A stretch of DNA of 64,000 bases from contig BDSI01000114.1 in NCBI GenBank assembly GCA_003117195.1, forward strand, positions 200,176 through 264,175. Direction: 5' to 3'. Under the pieces are notes generated by a model that had not been told where the DNA came from, searched no databases, and was given only the letters and a program-made list of their open reading frames with translations. This document shows, piece by piece, positions 42,268 through 52,019 of this stretch (positions within the stretch are counted from its first letter, which is position 1; each line of letters starts with the position of its first letter). The DNA comes from Eudorina sp. 2006-703-Eu-15 (lineage: Eukaryota; Chlorophyta; Chlorophyceae; Chlamydomonadales; Volvocaceae). The position numbers and the translations under genes were made by a program.

Positions 42268-43595
42268 GGGTGGGTGGGTGGGTGGGTGGGTGGGTGGGAG
42301 GGAGGGAGGGAGGCAGGGAGGGTGGGTGGGTGGGAGGGAGGGAGGCAGGGAGGGTGGGTGGGTGGGTGGGTGGGTTCGTAGGATAGGGCGGGTGGGTGCG
42401 GCGGCATGGGTAGCACCTGAACTCGCTTGAGGGCGTGTGAGGGAGAAAGGCAGAGCGGCAGGGAGGGCGTGAGGGAGAAAGGAACGTGCGGCCCTCGGCC
42501 GACCCAAATCCGGGCTGCGAGGACTGGAAGCAGGCCATGCCGGGGAGGGTGGGGGGCTGGGGAAGGAGGAGTGGACGGGAGCGGACGGGAGGTGAGATCG
42601 TTAAGCTCACGGCAAGCTGCCTCGAGTGTCAGGGCCGCCGGTGAGTAAGCCCCGTTAGAGCGCTGCGCACAAGAGCCCCAGAGCCGCAGGCCGCAGGCCC
42701 CCTGGCGAGCACGTGTACGAGCTAGAGGGGCCAATTCTGACGTTCCTTGCTCGTTGATCAACTCCGTCGACCTCAGGGCTACGCCGTGATGGGCGTTGAG
42801 CTCGTAGAAGCTGCATGCCAGGTGGCTGCAGCGCGCCTCGGCGCCGCCGTCGCCGCCTCGGCACCGGCTGTCGCCGTACAGTCCGTTGAAACCGTTGGCG
42901 AGGAGCTGCGGCGCTGGCGCCTCGACCAGGCGGCGGCCTGCCCTGATGGGGAGGCGGCGCCGCCTGCGTTGCTGGCCCACGGCAACCTCTTCGCCGCGCA
43001 GCTGCCCGGCGGCTTTTTCGACTTTGCCTACGACTGCCAGGGCCTGCACGCCATGCCGCCGGAGCTGCGACCCGCCTACGTGGCCGTCCTGCGAGGTGCC
43101 CTGCGGCGCGGCGGCTTGGTGCTGTTGCTGGTCGGTCGGAGGGAGTCGGACCAGGAGGCGACCGCCGCCAGCGCCGCCATCGACGCCGCCGCCGCTTCCG
43201 CTGGGGCAGCAGCGGCGACTGGGGCTGACGGTGTCGGCCAAGCCCAGGCCGAGGCGGGCCAGTCAGCGGCGGCGGCGGCGCTGCATCCATCGGCGGCAGT
43301 GGAGGCAGAGACCGCTGCTGCGGCTGGAGGCGGGGCGCAATGCGGCGGCGGCGCGCCGTCGATCGGGGACGGCCGCAGCGGCGACGGCGGCGGCGGTGGC
43401 GGGGACGGCGGAATGGGTTCGGCGGTGTCGTCTCGGGGCCCGTCCTTGATGCCGCTGGGGGAGCTGTGCGCTCTGTTTGGGCCTGAGGAGTGGGACTGGT
43501 GCTGGTGCCGGCCCACGCGCTTCGATCTGACGGCCGCATACCTGCGGCTGCCGGCACCGCCGCCGGCCTGGTGCCTGCTGGCTAGGCGCCGATGA
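41610..43595 (+). CDS. class I SAM-dependent methyltransferase, 3 exons
   Basis: Exons 41610-41829, 41934-42013 and 42777-43595 total 1119 nt (372 aa). The N-terminus has RKWEAYYATDPLTAPWDTH, a W-x-PWD start seen in small-molecule methyltransferases of the TPMT/METTL type. Motif I is LELCCGTGAS (about residues 84-93). After the intron, AVMGVELV supplies the acidic residue that holds the SAM ribose. FFDFAYDCQGLHAMP and LRGALRRGGLVLLLVG form motifs IV-V. Residues about 235-310 are an Ala/Gly-rich insert. The substrate cannot be read from the sequence. The first donor (41829/41830) is chosen to keep frame and is less certain; intron 2 carries the GGGT array. It is divergent from the Cas1p-like gene. 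Confidence 0.75.
42017..42372. repeat. (GGGT)n microsatellite with a 35-base poly-G run
   Basis: Tandem GGGT units start a few bases after the donor of the methyltransferase's second intron. They are interrupted by a G run at about 42232-42266 and by GGGA units further on. Potential G-quadruplex sequence; its length is probably unreliable in the assembly. Confidence 0.97.
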
Positions 43596-43654
43596 GCACG
43601 GCCGCTCGATCGACGCTGTCATTGCCCGTAACGCGGCAACTGCTGTTGGTATCA

Positions 43655-43738
43655 GGGTTTAGGTTTAGGGACTGCAGCCCATATGTTGGCATCAGGTTTT
43701 AAGGTTGAAGGTTTAGGGTGTTTTAGGTTCTGGGTTCG
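43655..43738. repeat. degenerate telomere-like repeats (TTTAGGG / TTTTAGGG type)
   Basis: AGGGTTTAGGTTTAGGG and, after a gap, AAGGTTTAGGGTGTTTTAGG resemble the plant TTTAGGG and Chlamydomonas TTTTAGGG telomere units, in scattered form. They lie about 60-140 bases after the methyltransferase stop. Confidence 0.5.
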
Positions 43739-43804
43739 TCCCAGCGCCCAGTCGCGACCGTACCGGCATTTATGTCACACCAGAAGATGTGAGGAGATGT
43801 GAAG

Positions 43805-43860
43805 ATGTTTCGGCGGCTGCCACCGATGACCTGTTGCGGACCTCTGTGACCTGTACCACG
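43805..43860 (+). repeat. dispersed short element, diverged copy
   Basis: CGGCGGCTGCCACCGATGACC then TGTTGCGGACCTCTGTGACC aligns loosely with the family core CACCGATGACCC and GGxGTCCxCTGTAAC. Confidence 0.4.
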
Positions 43861-43977
43861 CAGGAGATCTTTTGGCTCCATGGCTTCTGCAGCGCACACG
43901 TGTGTTTATTGAACGCCCACCCGTTACACATGTGTGAACACGTGCGAGCAGCCAATCAGCCGTGCCCTTCGAGGTAC

Positions 43978-44045
43978 GCTTGCCCTGGTATACACCGTTG
44001 ATCCCTTTGTGGTCTGCTGTAACGTTCATTCATTCATTCATTCAT
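43978..44045 (+). repeat. retroelement-like 3' end with CATT tail, copy B
   Basis: CTTGCCCTGGTATACACCG, TTGATCCCTTTGTGGTCTGC, TGTAACG, then TTCATTCATTCATTCAT. It is nearly identical to the copies at 24455 and 49098, with a tail of three to four CATT units. Confidence 0.7.
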
Positions 44046-44804
44046 ACCGTTACATTATTTGCCAGAGGAGAATGGCTCTGCATGGTGCAAGATACATGTT
44101 CGGACGGTGTGAAGCCGCCACCGCCGCCGCCAGAGGTGTACTGGCTAGCGGCCATGCTATGACCTGTCGTGCGAGCGATGTTTATTTGGGTTGGGGCTTG
44201 CATGGTCGCTTATGAGCAGACGGGGCGTGGGAACACGGAGGTGGTAAGCGAGGCCCGCTCGGTGACGGCCGGAGAAGGCTGGCTGGAGAGGCTCAAGTGA
44301 CGTGAAATGCCGGCGGTGTGGTTCACGTGGGCATGATGGGTGTCACCAGAGCGTGTGGCACTGTATGGGCAACAGCAGGACATGGAACGGCTGCCCAGGC
44401 TGCCAATGCTGCAAACCCAGCATCTGGCGCAGCCTGAATGAGCGGCCTGGCCGTTCAAGAGCGGCCAGGCAAAGATCTAGTGTTGGGGGCCGAGGTCGCG
44501 CGTGCGCGAATCCTCAGCAATTCAAAGACGTCCCACGCGTCGACTGCTGGGGTGTCAGGCGGCTCAGCAAACTTTCTGTGCCGTACCTCAGGTCCGAGTG
44601 TCAAAGTACCACCGTGTAAGTTCTGGAACCCAAATCGGTTTCCATGGTCCAGTCTGGCCTGGTCATTGGCTCATTGCCGTTCGGAACGCGTTGTACACCA
44701 ACCGCCGAAGGCAGTCGTCAAAGCTGAGATATGTCCAAAAACAATCAAACAGTATAACAGCATTGCTATTTACATTATAGTTCTTCACCAAGTGGCAGGC
44801 GTAG
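44046..44804. other. intergenic, U1-like fragment only
   Basis: No coding block was recognised. The only identifiable item is the partial U1 snRNA-like 3' end at 44484-44526. The promoter of the 44805 gene should be at the right end, where the sequence becomes AT-richer (44740-44780). Confidence 0.4.
44484..44526 (-). pseudogene. U1 snRNA-like 3' fragment
   Basis: On the complement this reads TTTGAATTGCTGAGGATTCG then CGCACGCGCGACCTCGG and CCCCCAA. That is the last part of the Sm site plus the complete terminal stem-loop of the copy at 53488-53650; everything 5' of the Sm site is absent. Confidence 0.6.
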
Positions 44805-46625
44805 ATGCTTCCGCGGAACCGAAAGGTCAATAATCTTCAAGCCATTTTGACAGAGCTTAGTGTGGATGGCAAGGATGCCTTCGTAGACGCATTGAAAGGC
44901 TGCGACCGAAAAGCAGCTCGGCTGGCCTGCCGGCAGCTCCGGGATACAGTTGACGGAAGCATCCGTAAGACTACTATTCAACTGGACCATGCAGACGTAA
45001 ATCGTGTACAAGACCGTTACTTGTGTCCACTTTGGCGCTGGTCAAGAATTAAGGACTTGACTCTCGCTCTCGTGGCCCCATACCGACGCGAGGACACCCT
45101 GATTACACCCGAAACGCTGGTTGCGCTTCCTTTCTGTGGCCATTCAAGGGAGTGCATCGAGCGAGTTGAGCAGCTGACCGTGAGGTGGTCGTTTGACCGC
45201 GGGCTACCGGTATCCGTTACCGCCTTGTCTCAATGGCTCGGCAGGTTTTCCAACTTGCGGTCCCTTAACCTGCAGCTGAATGTTGTCAGCGACCCACCAC
45301 ACCGACAGCTTCTTTTTGATGCATTGGCGTCACTGCCGCACCTGGAGGGTTTGCAACTGCCCTGCTGCTTGCTGCTCCAGCACGTCAGCCTGCTGGCGGG
45401 TCGCTTGGTTAGGTTGCACATCTCCGACCTATTCCAAAGTAATAACGAGTCTTTCCAGGGCCATCTGGGCATACTGGCAGGTCTGCACGGCCTAAGGGAG
45501 CTACAGGTCGGGTTCGACTACGGCTGTGGCCTTGATATGCCCCGCGCGCTCTTGGACAATCTCCCCGCCGACTTAAATCAACTGCGCCTTACGGTGCGGC
45601 ACGCACCCTTGCATTTCAAGCTTGAGTCGGGGCAGATAATGTCCTTGGCCGCGCCTTCCAGGGTGTGGCTGTCTGAGCTGCCCCACATCGTCGACGAAGT
45701 GATCTTGCCATGCACAGCGCTGGCGCCGCAGCTTCGGCTGGTCCGATTTGAGAAGTTAAACCTGGATCTCGATGGGCTTCAGGATTTGATGCGCCCTATC
45801 GCCACACTCGCGGAGCGTTGTCGAGTAATTGAAGTCGGAGGTCTGACCCTCATGTCAGTTTCCAAGGATGTGCCCAGGAATGCGCTGAGCGCGCTCAGTC
45901 CTCTGGGCCTGCCCTCTCAGTTCAGCCTGCCCGAAAGCTGGTTTATCTTCAGACTTCGCAACCGCGACCGAGCCCGGCCTCCTGCTTCCATGTCGGCGAG
46001 TGCTGGAACTGGCGCCGCAGCCGTCGGGCATGGACTTGGGATCCAGCCGCCGGACTGGGCCGCTTTCGCCCGCATGGATGACTCCGCGGCGCAAAAGGCC
46101 TTCCTGGCGGATGTCGTACTGCAGCGCGTCGCGTCGGCCCCCGATGCCACGTCTGTGGCCGCGGCAGCGGCCGTGACCGGGTTCAAGAACCCCTACGTCT
46201 ACCGGGAACGACACCGGCACAAAACGGTGCACTGCAACGGTGTGGCACACCTGGTGCAGATCAGGAGCCCGGCGATGTCAGTGGTCGCGTGGTCGGACGG
46301 CGCTCTTAGGATGTGGTTCGTCGAGCTAGAGAAACAGGCCAGACAGGTCATGCCAGGCAGGCACCTTGGCGCATACCTGTTCGTCAAGTCCACGGGCGAG
46401 TTGCTGGTGGAGTGCGCTTCGGCGGAAGGCGCAGCGAGCGTGGCCGTTGCAGCCCGGGCGGCGCTGGCGCCAGCATCGTCATCAGGAAGCGGCGGCGGCG
46501 GCGGCGCCGTTGGCTCCGAGGCCGTTCAAGTCCGATCGGTGGCGCATGGGTGTACGACTAAACCGCATGACTGCCCATCCACCTTGGCGCTGATGATGCT
46601 CCAGGTGGGAGCCCTGCACGGATGA
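44805..46625 (+). CDS. single-exon protein of unknown function, LRR-like / F-box-like architecture
   Basis: A 606-codon open frame with no introns needed and mid-range codon use, clearly unlike the surrounding non-coding DNA. The first 60 residues (KAARLACRQLRDTVDGSI) resemble the short F-box-like lead of algal leucine-rich proteins. Residues about 100-380 contain loosely repeated Leu-rich segments such as LRSLNLQLNVV, LASLPHLEGLQLP and LHGLRELQVGF, fitting irregular leucine-rich repeats. From about residue 400 an Ala-rich linker leads to a C-terminal part (HCNGVAHLVQIRSPAMSVV) I do not recognise. No catalytic motif, signal peptide or membrane span is apparent. A role as a substrate adaptor or scaffold is only a guess. 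Confidence 0.7.
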   Translation: MLPRNRKVNNLQAILTELSVDGKDAFVDALKGCDRKAARLACRQLRDTVDGSIRKTTIQLDHADVNRVQDRYLCPLWRWSRIKDLTLALVAPYRREDTLITPETLVALPFCGHSRECIERVEQLTVRWSFDRGLPVSVTALSQWLGRFSNLRSLNLQLNVVSDPPHRQLLFDALASLPHLEGLQLPCCLLLQHVSLLAGRLVRLHISDLFQSNNESFQGHLGILAGLHGLRELQVGFDYGCGLDMPRALLDNLPADLNQLRLTVRHAPLHFKLESGQIMSLAAPSRVWLSELPHIVDEVILPCTALAPQLRLVRFEKLNLDLDGLQDLMRPIATLAERCRVIEVGGLTLMSVSKDVPRNALSALSPLGLPSQFSLPESWFIFRLRNRDRARPPASMSASAGTGAAAVGHGLGIQPPDWAAFARMDDSAAQKAFLADVVLQRVASAPDATSVAAAAAVTGFKNPYVYRERHRHKTVHCNGVAHLVQIRSPAMSVVAWSDGALRMWFVELEKQARQVMPGRHLGAYLFVKSTGELLVECASAEGAASVAVAARAALAPASSSGSGGGGGAVGSEAVQVRSVAHGCTTKPHDCPSTLALMMLQVGALHG

Positions 46626-48478
46626 ATGTACAAATCTTGAGAGGGACAAAAGGGATGTAGATTCTTTTGAGGAACAGACAGAACGGATGGGCTCATGGGC
46701 GGGGTCTGTGTGTACCTCACAGTATGTTTCATCCACGAGTGCATCTTAGAGTGCATCGAGGAGCAACGGCATGGCGCACCTGCACGGGTTCCAGCAACTC
46801 TGTGGTCCACGGATCGCTGCCCCGAGCCGAGCTCGCGGTTCAGTGCCGTCGTGATAGCGGGTGGGCGCACAGTGTAGGAGCTGGCTGACGGATGGGGAGC
46901 TAGCCGCGTGTGGAAAGTTGCAGTTGTACGCTTGGTCCCTACCGTGGCTCAAGTAAAACCCAATAAAACCTCCACACGGACGGCAAGGGTCCCCGTCCCC
47001 TTATAAAGCCTGTGGCAGACCCCATCGACTGGTGCTGGTTCGCTTGCTGGCACCCCGCGCAGGCGCTTCAGGACTTCTGGGACAGCGGCGAAGGCGGCGG
47101 TGAGATGCAGCGGCTGCTGCGGCTGGCGCAGCTGGCGGACATGCTAGATGACGAATCGCCCGTGGTGAGCTGGTCACCCGCGGTGGTGATGATGACGGAC
47201 CCCTGCGACGTCTAAGCCGTCGTTGGCGCCCATGCGGACTTCCGCGCATCCGCGACTGGAGCGTGCGATGTGGCTGAACAGTAGTGCATTAGGAGTGGGT
47301 GGTGATTATTCTAAACGAAACTGCGCCACCATGGCGCACCGGATAGGCTCCACAAGCGCACCGAAACACTCCCCGTGCCCGGGGTGGTGATTATTATGTC
47401 GTTGTGGTCGACTCACATGCACATGCCGCGCGGTCGAGTTCGGGGGCGGCCCCAACCGGGCCGAAAACGTGCTTCCGGGGCCCGATATTGCGGATAGCGT
47501 GTCAGGGAACTGGGCGGCGGTGGCCGGGAGGGTGATGATGGCGCCCTGGTGGGCAGGCCGGGCGGGCGTCCGTCTGTTCTGGCGTCGTCGTCGTCGTTGC
47601 CGACATCTCCCCTGCACGGAGCCATCCCTGGACCTGGCCTGGCTTGACTTGGTCACCAGATGGTGTTTTGGGGTCAGGCGCTATCGTGTCGCCGAGGTTG
47701 GTGTTTGTGCGAGCGCACGAGGAGCGCGGGCATGAGGAACGGGGGGGGGCACGTTCATTCCGGACGGCATTCCGTTGGTAGTGTTGGTGCGATTGCAGCC
47801 ACCATGTCTGCGAGTGAGATGGGAGACGCGCAGGCGATGGCGGCACGGCGGGTGGCTGGCAAGCTGCGGGGAGGTGCATTTTGCCGGGGTGGGTCGGGGG
47901 ATGCAGTCCCACGAGATTGTCAGTGGGGAGAATGTGTACGCGTGGACTGGACCTGCGCGCATGGGGAGGGGACGTATGTGTCCTATGAGTCGGTTTCACT
48001 CAGTTGGGGGTAGGGCGACTGACGCGGAAGACGACCGTGCGTATGTGTGCCTGTGCAAGTCATACGATGTCGAACGCCGGATGTCAAACGGCGGAGGTTA
48101 CAGCATCGTGAAACGTTTTCGCCGCGCCCCCACAACCTGTCCAAAATACGAACTGCGCGAACAGGTGCAATAATAATAGATACCAATAATAAGTAATAAT
48201 TGCAAGAGTACGCCGGCCGGAGCCTGGCGTGTGTTACGGGGGTGGGGAACTGAGGGGTGGCGTAGCAACCCTGTGTGCACGCACCACCCACTGAAACAAT
48301 GCCTGAAGCTCTTGCCGAGTTCGGATACTGGCGCCCGCGGTTTTTACTGTGTGTCGATGTACTTGCAGGCAGGTTTTGTTGGTCTAATCGGGGTGGGCCC
48401 CGAGTTTTACATAGAAGCATTTTCAGTATTGGGTAGGGTCCCTTTACTGCCCAGGGAGACAATTCACGGTTCAGTATA
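46626..48478. other. mostly no recognisable gene
   Basis: This is the 3' UTR of the 44805 gene and following DNA. A short open stretch at 47012-47215 is listed separately. 47300-48478 contains only scattered short frames with no family resemblance, no strong repeat and no RNA signature. Confidence 0.4.
47012..47215 (+). CDS. possible terminal exon, unknown protein
   Basis: The open frame reads DPIDWCWFACWHPAQALQDF then WDSGEGGGEMQRLLRLAQLA and a TAA at 47213-47215. Composition is protein-like and amphipathic, but there is no ATG. It follows a possible acceptor (CTTATAAAG), so it could be the last exon of an unplaced gene or a chance frame. Confidence 0.25.
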   Translation: MADPIDWCWFACWHPAQALQDFWDSGEGGGEMQRLLRLAQLADMLDDESPVVSWSPAVVMMTDPCDV

Positions 48479-49097
48479 GTGGACAGTCCACCCCGCCCTC
48501 GCAAGTTGCTCTTTGAGGCGGGCGTGCCGCGTCCCTTTCATCGGGTTGCGACAGCCGCCGTTCATTTGTGCACGACCGTTATTCTACGGTGCAGTGACCG
48601 CCCCACGGGCCTGTTCCGGGGTCGGGGAGGGTTGTGGACCCCGCTGCACAGGACCAGGCTGAGCAAGCCAGCCACCGTCGGCGGCGGCTGCAGGACGAGC
48701 TGCGGGACGGCTCTGACGCCGCTGGGTGCCCGGGCCCCATGGGGAACTCCAGTTGGAGAATCTCATGGTGGTCCTGTTCACCTGCCTGAACGGCATGGCC
48801 CCAGCCTCAGATGGTATCTCGTACGAGCCAGGCGTGGGTCTTCCATGACCTCGAGAGGGTGCAGCGCTTGGTGCTTAAGGGGTTGTGGTAGCTGGGTAAT
48901 CGGGTGCCTGTGTGGGCGACCTTCCCCGTGCTTGACTTTATCCACTACTGGGGATCCCGCCCTTCGCTGTGCCTATCCCTTTGGTAGTGTTGCCCCGCTG
49001 TGCGCCTCTGCTTGCTTCGGTGTCTGTCTGGGTGGGGTCATGGCCCGGTGTGTTTTTGTTCGCGGCGTTGAGGTGTGGAGGTGTCTGGCCGCCTTGT
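48479..49097 (+). mobile_element. possible decayed non-LTR retrotransposon body
   Basis: Protein-like snippets appear in changing frames, for example VFHDLERVQRLVLKGLW (about 48838-48890) and LENLMVVLFTCLNGMAPASD (about 48757-48816). They are directly upstream of the retroelement-like 3' end at 49098. I cannot show a reverse-transcriptase catalytic motif, so the assignment rests on position and broken frames. Confidence 0.3.
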
Positions 49098-49165
49098 CGG
49101 TGGGGCTTGCCCTGGTATACACCGTTGATCCCTTTGGGGTCTGCTGTAACGTTCATTCATCCCGT
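49098..49165 (+). repeat. retroelement-like 3' end, copy C
   Basis: CTTGCCCTGGTATACACCG, TTGATCCCTTTGGGGTCTGC and TGTAACGTTCATTCATCC. It matches copies A and B; the tail here is only CATTCATCC. Confidence 0.7.
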
Positions 49166-49424
49166 ACGTGTGCCGTACGTGTCGTATATTCACAGTCTCG
49201 GTCAACATGAATTACATTGCATGCAGGCATATACGCCTAGCCGTCTCAGTTAACGTTTCATAATTGCCGTACCACTTCGACCAGGCGGGTGGGGTGGGGG
49301 GGTTGAGAACTGTCACCCCCTTCAGTTCCCTTCAAAAAATATTGGGGAGAGGATGGTGGTAAGAATGTGGAAACTGTTCGTACCCCGTCCTTCCCCGTCC
49401 CTCGCAAAGCGCGAACGAAGATTT

Positions 49425-49505
49425 AGTTGTACCCACCATCGTGCATTGGTAACATGTTTCGTATTACCTATTGGGGTGGGAATGAACATCTATACATGTT
49501 AAAGC
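49425..49505 (+). promoter_or_regulatory. conserved upstream block of U1-like copy 1
   Basis: The roughly 80 bases before the U1-like start (TACCCACCATCGTGCATTGG, then TTTCGTATTACCTATTGGGG) are almost identical to the block upstream of the other copy (53651-53735). That is what a duplicated snRNA promoter (USE/TATA-like elements) would look like. Confidence 0.5.
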
Positions 49506-49655
49506 ATACTTACCTGGCCCGCTTCTCGAGGTGGTCCCGATGGCCTCGGTTGCATGGTTGGTCTTCGCCTTGCACTTTGCGAGGGCCTTCCGTGGTCGGC
49601 CCTTTACGGTGTCCGGCAGGGCTAAATTTTTGAATTGCACGCGCGACCTCGGCCC
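49506..49655 (+). ncRNA. U1 snRNA-like gene, copy 1 (3' stem damaged)
   Basis: It begins with ATACTTACCTGG, the 5'-splice-site-pairing end of U1. Stem-loop II is a 9-bp stem GGTCTTCGC/GCGAGGGCC closing a loop with TTGCACTT, the U1A-type sequence. An Sm site AAATTTTTGA follows at 49624-49633. Compared with copy 2, about 14 bases forming the 5' arm of the terminal stem-loop are deleted after TTGAATTGC, leaving GCGCGACCTCGGCCCCC unpaired. That makes this copy shorter (about 150 nt) and probably a pseudogene. Stem-loop I lacks the usual GATCA-GAAG-type U1-70K loop. Confidence 0.65.
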
Positions 49656-51380
49656 CCAGTAAATATTTATTCCGCAATTGTCAATAATGAAGATAAGCTT
49701 CGTCTTTAATGGTCCATCTCTGTCGTTGCCGAGGCTATACCGTTCACGCCGCCTGGCCCAGCAACCGTTAGGTAAGCCCCCTGTGTGCGAGGCGTCAGCG
49801 CCTCAGCTATTCACTAACGGTTTCAATCGACTGTACGACTTCAACGGATTATGAATCAAGCGCGCCAGTGATGTATGGCCCGCCCTTAGAACGGGCCAGG
49901 TAGGAATGCCCTGCAAAGCGGGTCAGGTAAGCCGCAAGCAAGCGAACGGGCCGGGAGAGTTCGATGGGCAGGTCACTTAAGTTCAACAACTTCTAAAGGC
50001 TTTATATAGAATGAAAGCATTAACGAACCAAATGCGCCGGCGCAAATTAGTGATGGCGGTGACGGCTGCAACGGCAGCCTCATTCGGCCCTAAAACCCCC
50101 CGAACCCCCTAACGTCCAGCATCCATAGCTGGTGCCCCTTGTAACGATACTTCCTAACATCCTTCGGCGTCACGCACAGAGCATTTTGACTCAAACCGCT
50201 TCAGCAATGTCGTACAAGGCCGAAGGGCTGCGGACGGCTCATGGCGTCGTTCATTGCCCGGTGCAGCTAGCTGCACGACCCGGCCCCGCCCCGTCGAACG
50301 TGGACGTGCATGGGTGCCGCAGTCTGTGGTCGGTGCTGTGTGTAGCTAGGCATACCGTATATCAAAACTCCCGCGAAGCTGTCTTGAGCCCGGTAAAGTT
50401 GACTGCCTGAGGTGCGCCGGGCCGCCATGTAATCCTGACCTATCCATCCGTAGTTGAGCATATCAAGCATTACACTTGAGTCCAGAAACAAAATATTAGG
50501 AGACAATAATCCAGATGACCGGGTTGGATCCGGGGACTGCTGCGTTCCGCGGCGGAGGACGCTGACTGCCCACCACCAAATCTCAGCGACCAACCACCTG
50601 CAACGTAGTTCACTGATAACCGGTCGATACACCGCACGCGACTCGTGCCTCCACGCACGAGCAGTCTGCCGCTCAGTGCCGTTTCGAGACCGGTAGCCAT
50701 CACTGCTGTAAAAGACCCCCCCTCGCTGGGTGCCTGTTCTCGCTCTAGCCCCTACTGCACGGCCCAGCTACAACCGTAAGGTAATAAAGCGCACTGGGAT
50801 GGGGCCGTAGCGTCTGCAACAGCAGCAGCAGCAAACAATAGCAGTTGTGCAGCCCCTGTCCGGTCTCGCCCGTGAAGAGGTGTGCGCGCTGTGCTGCTGT
50901 ATGTATGTCCCACACGTGTATCGGTGTGCGTGACCCTGGGGCCGAGGGACCCCCCTGGATCGAGAGCTCTCGCTCGTACATAGACACGCGCGAAGCGGCA
51001 CATGCGAGTGAAAGTTGCGGCACGGTACACCACACGGATCCCCAGCGTCACTTCCTTGTTGGAAGGTGTCGGAACTTCGAAGTGCACCAGTCAGCTGCCG
51101 CGTCCCGATCTAAGGGATTTAAGGACAGAGCCAGTACTCTGTTGATGCGGTGGTTGATGCGGTGGTATTGTTTCCGAGTGCATGCATGGTCATGTCAGGA
51201 CACCGTTGGGCGTCTTACGATTTTGGTATATGGCCGTAGTGATCAACCGCGTGGTCCCCAGCTCCCCACCCCGGGATGAGGTTGCATGCACTCCCCACCC
51301 TAATGCTCACCCATGCACCGCTATCCATGCTGTGGTGACGTTGACGACCAGCCCTGTCCTGTCCGATGGAAGACACGGCA
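49656..51380. other. no gene seen
   Basis: Contains a small hairpin (GGCCCG at 49879-49884 against CGGGCC at 49894-49899), a CCCTAAAACCCCCC segment at 50090 reminiscent of a telomeric unit, and a CAGCAGCAGCAG run at 50821-50833. No protein family or RNA gene was recognised on either strand. Confidence 0.4.
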
Positions 51381-51384
51381 CGGA

Positions 51385-51745
51385 CCCTCCCTTCAAACCC
51401 TCCCTTCAAACCCTCCCTTCAAACCCTCCCTTCAAACCCTCCGTTCAAACCCTCCCTTCAAACCCTCCCTTCAACTCCTCCCTTCAACTCCTCCCTTCAA
51501 CTCCTCCCTTCAACTCCTCCCTTCAGCTCACCCCCTGCAATGCCCGTTTGGGCGTCCGCTGCGATATTCATCCGACGCAAAGAATGGACGGACTCCCTTC
51601 AAACCCTCCCTTCAAACCCTCCCTTCAACTCCTCCCTTCAACTCCTCCCTTCAGCTCACCCCCTTCAACTCCTCCCTTCAGCTCACCCCCTGCAATGCCC
51701 GTTTGGGGGTCCGCTGCGATATTCATCCGACGCACAAAATGGACG
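51385..51745. repeat. 13-bp tandem repeats nested in a longer duplication
   Basis: CCCTCCCTTCAAA units (51388-51468) are followed by CTCCTCCCTTCAA units (51475-51530). A longer segment (CAGCTCACCCCCTGCAATGC through CGCTGCGATATTCATCCGAC) occurs twice, at about 51525-51580 and 51679-51735, with the 13-bp units repeated between them. Confidence 0.9.
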
Positions 51746-52019
51746 GACGAAGACGCACAGCCCCGTCCCCTGCATTGTGGTTCATTGGGCCCGATCAGGG
51801 AACCCCAGCACTCGACCGTACAGCACTCGACCGTACGACATCTTCACGGCGAGCCTCCCACAGGTAACAAACACCCAATTCACTCATTCAATCATGTTCC
51901 TCACCATCGAACCTCCCCACCAATCTCTTGTTCTCTTCATCTGCCGCGACGTCCATTCATCCAGCAACGCAACCCTGCTTCTGACTCTCTCTCGCGCGTG
52001 CTCAGGGCCGTACACCGTA

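Noticed and set aside
41867..43241. Pro-Thr-His repeat protein on the minus strand
   Set aside because: It is a translation of the GGGT array in the methyltransferase intron, antisense to a supported gene.
42655..43557. 300-codon minus-strand frame opposite the methyltransferase
   Set aside because: It is Arg/Pro-rich antisense shadow of a GC-rich exon; the plus strand carries the methyltransferase motifs.
48479..49210. 243-codon plus-strand open frame as a gene
   Set aside because: It runs through the retroelement-like 3' end, and neighbouring frames show retrotransposon-like snippets, so an intact gene is unlikely.
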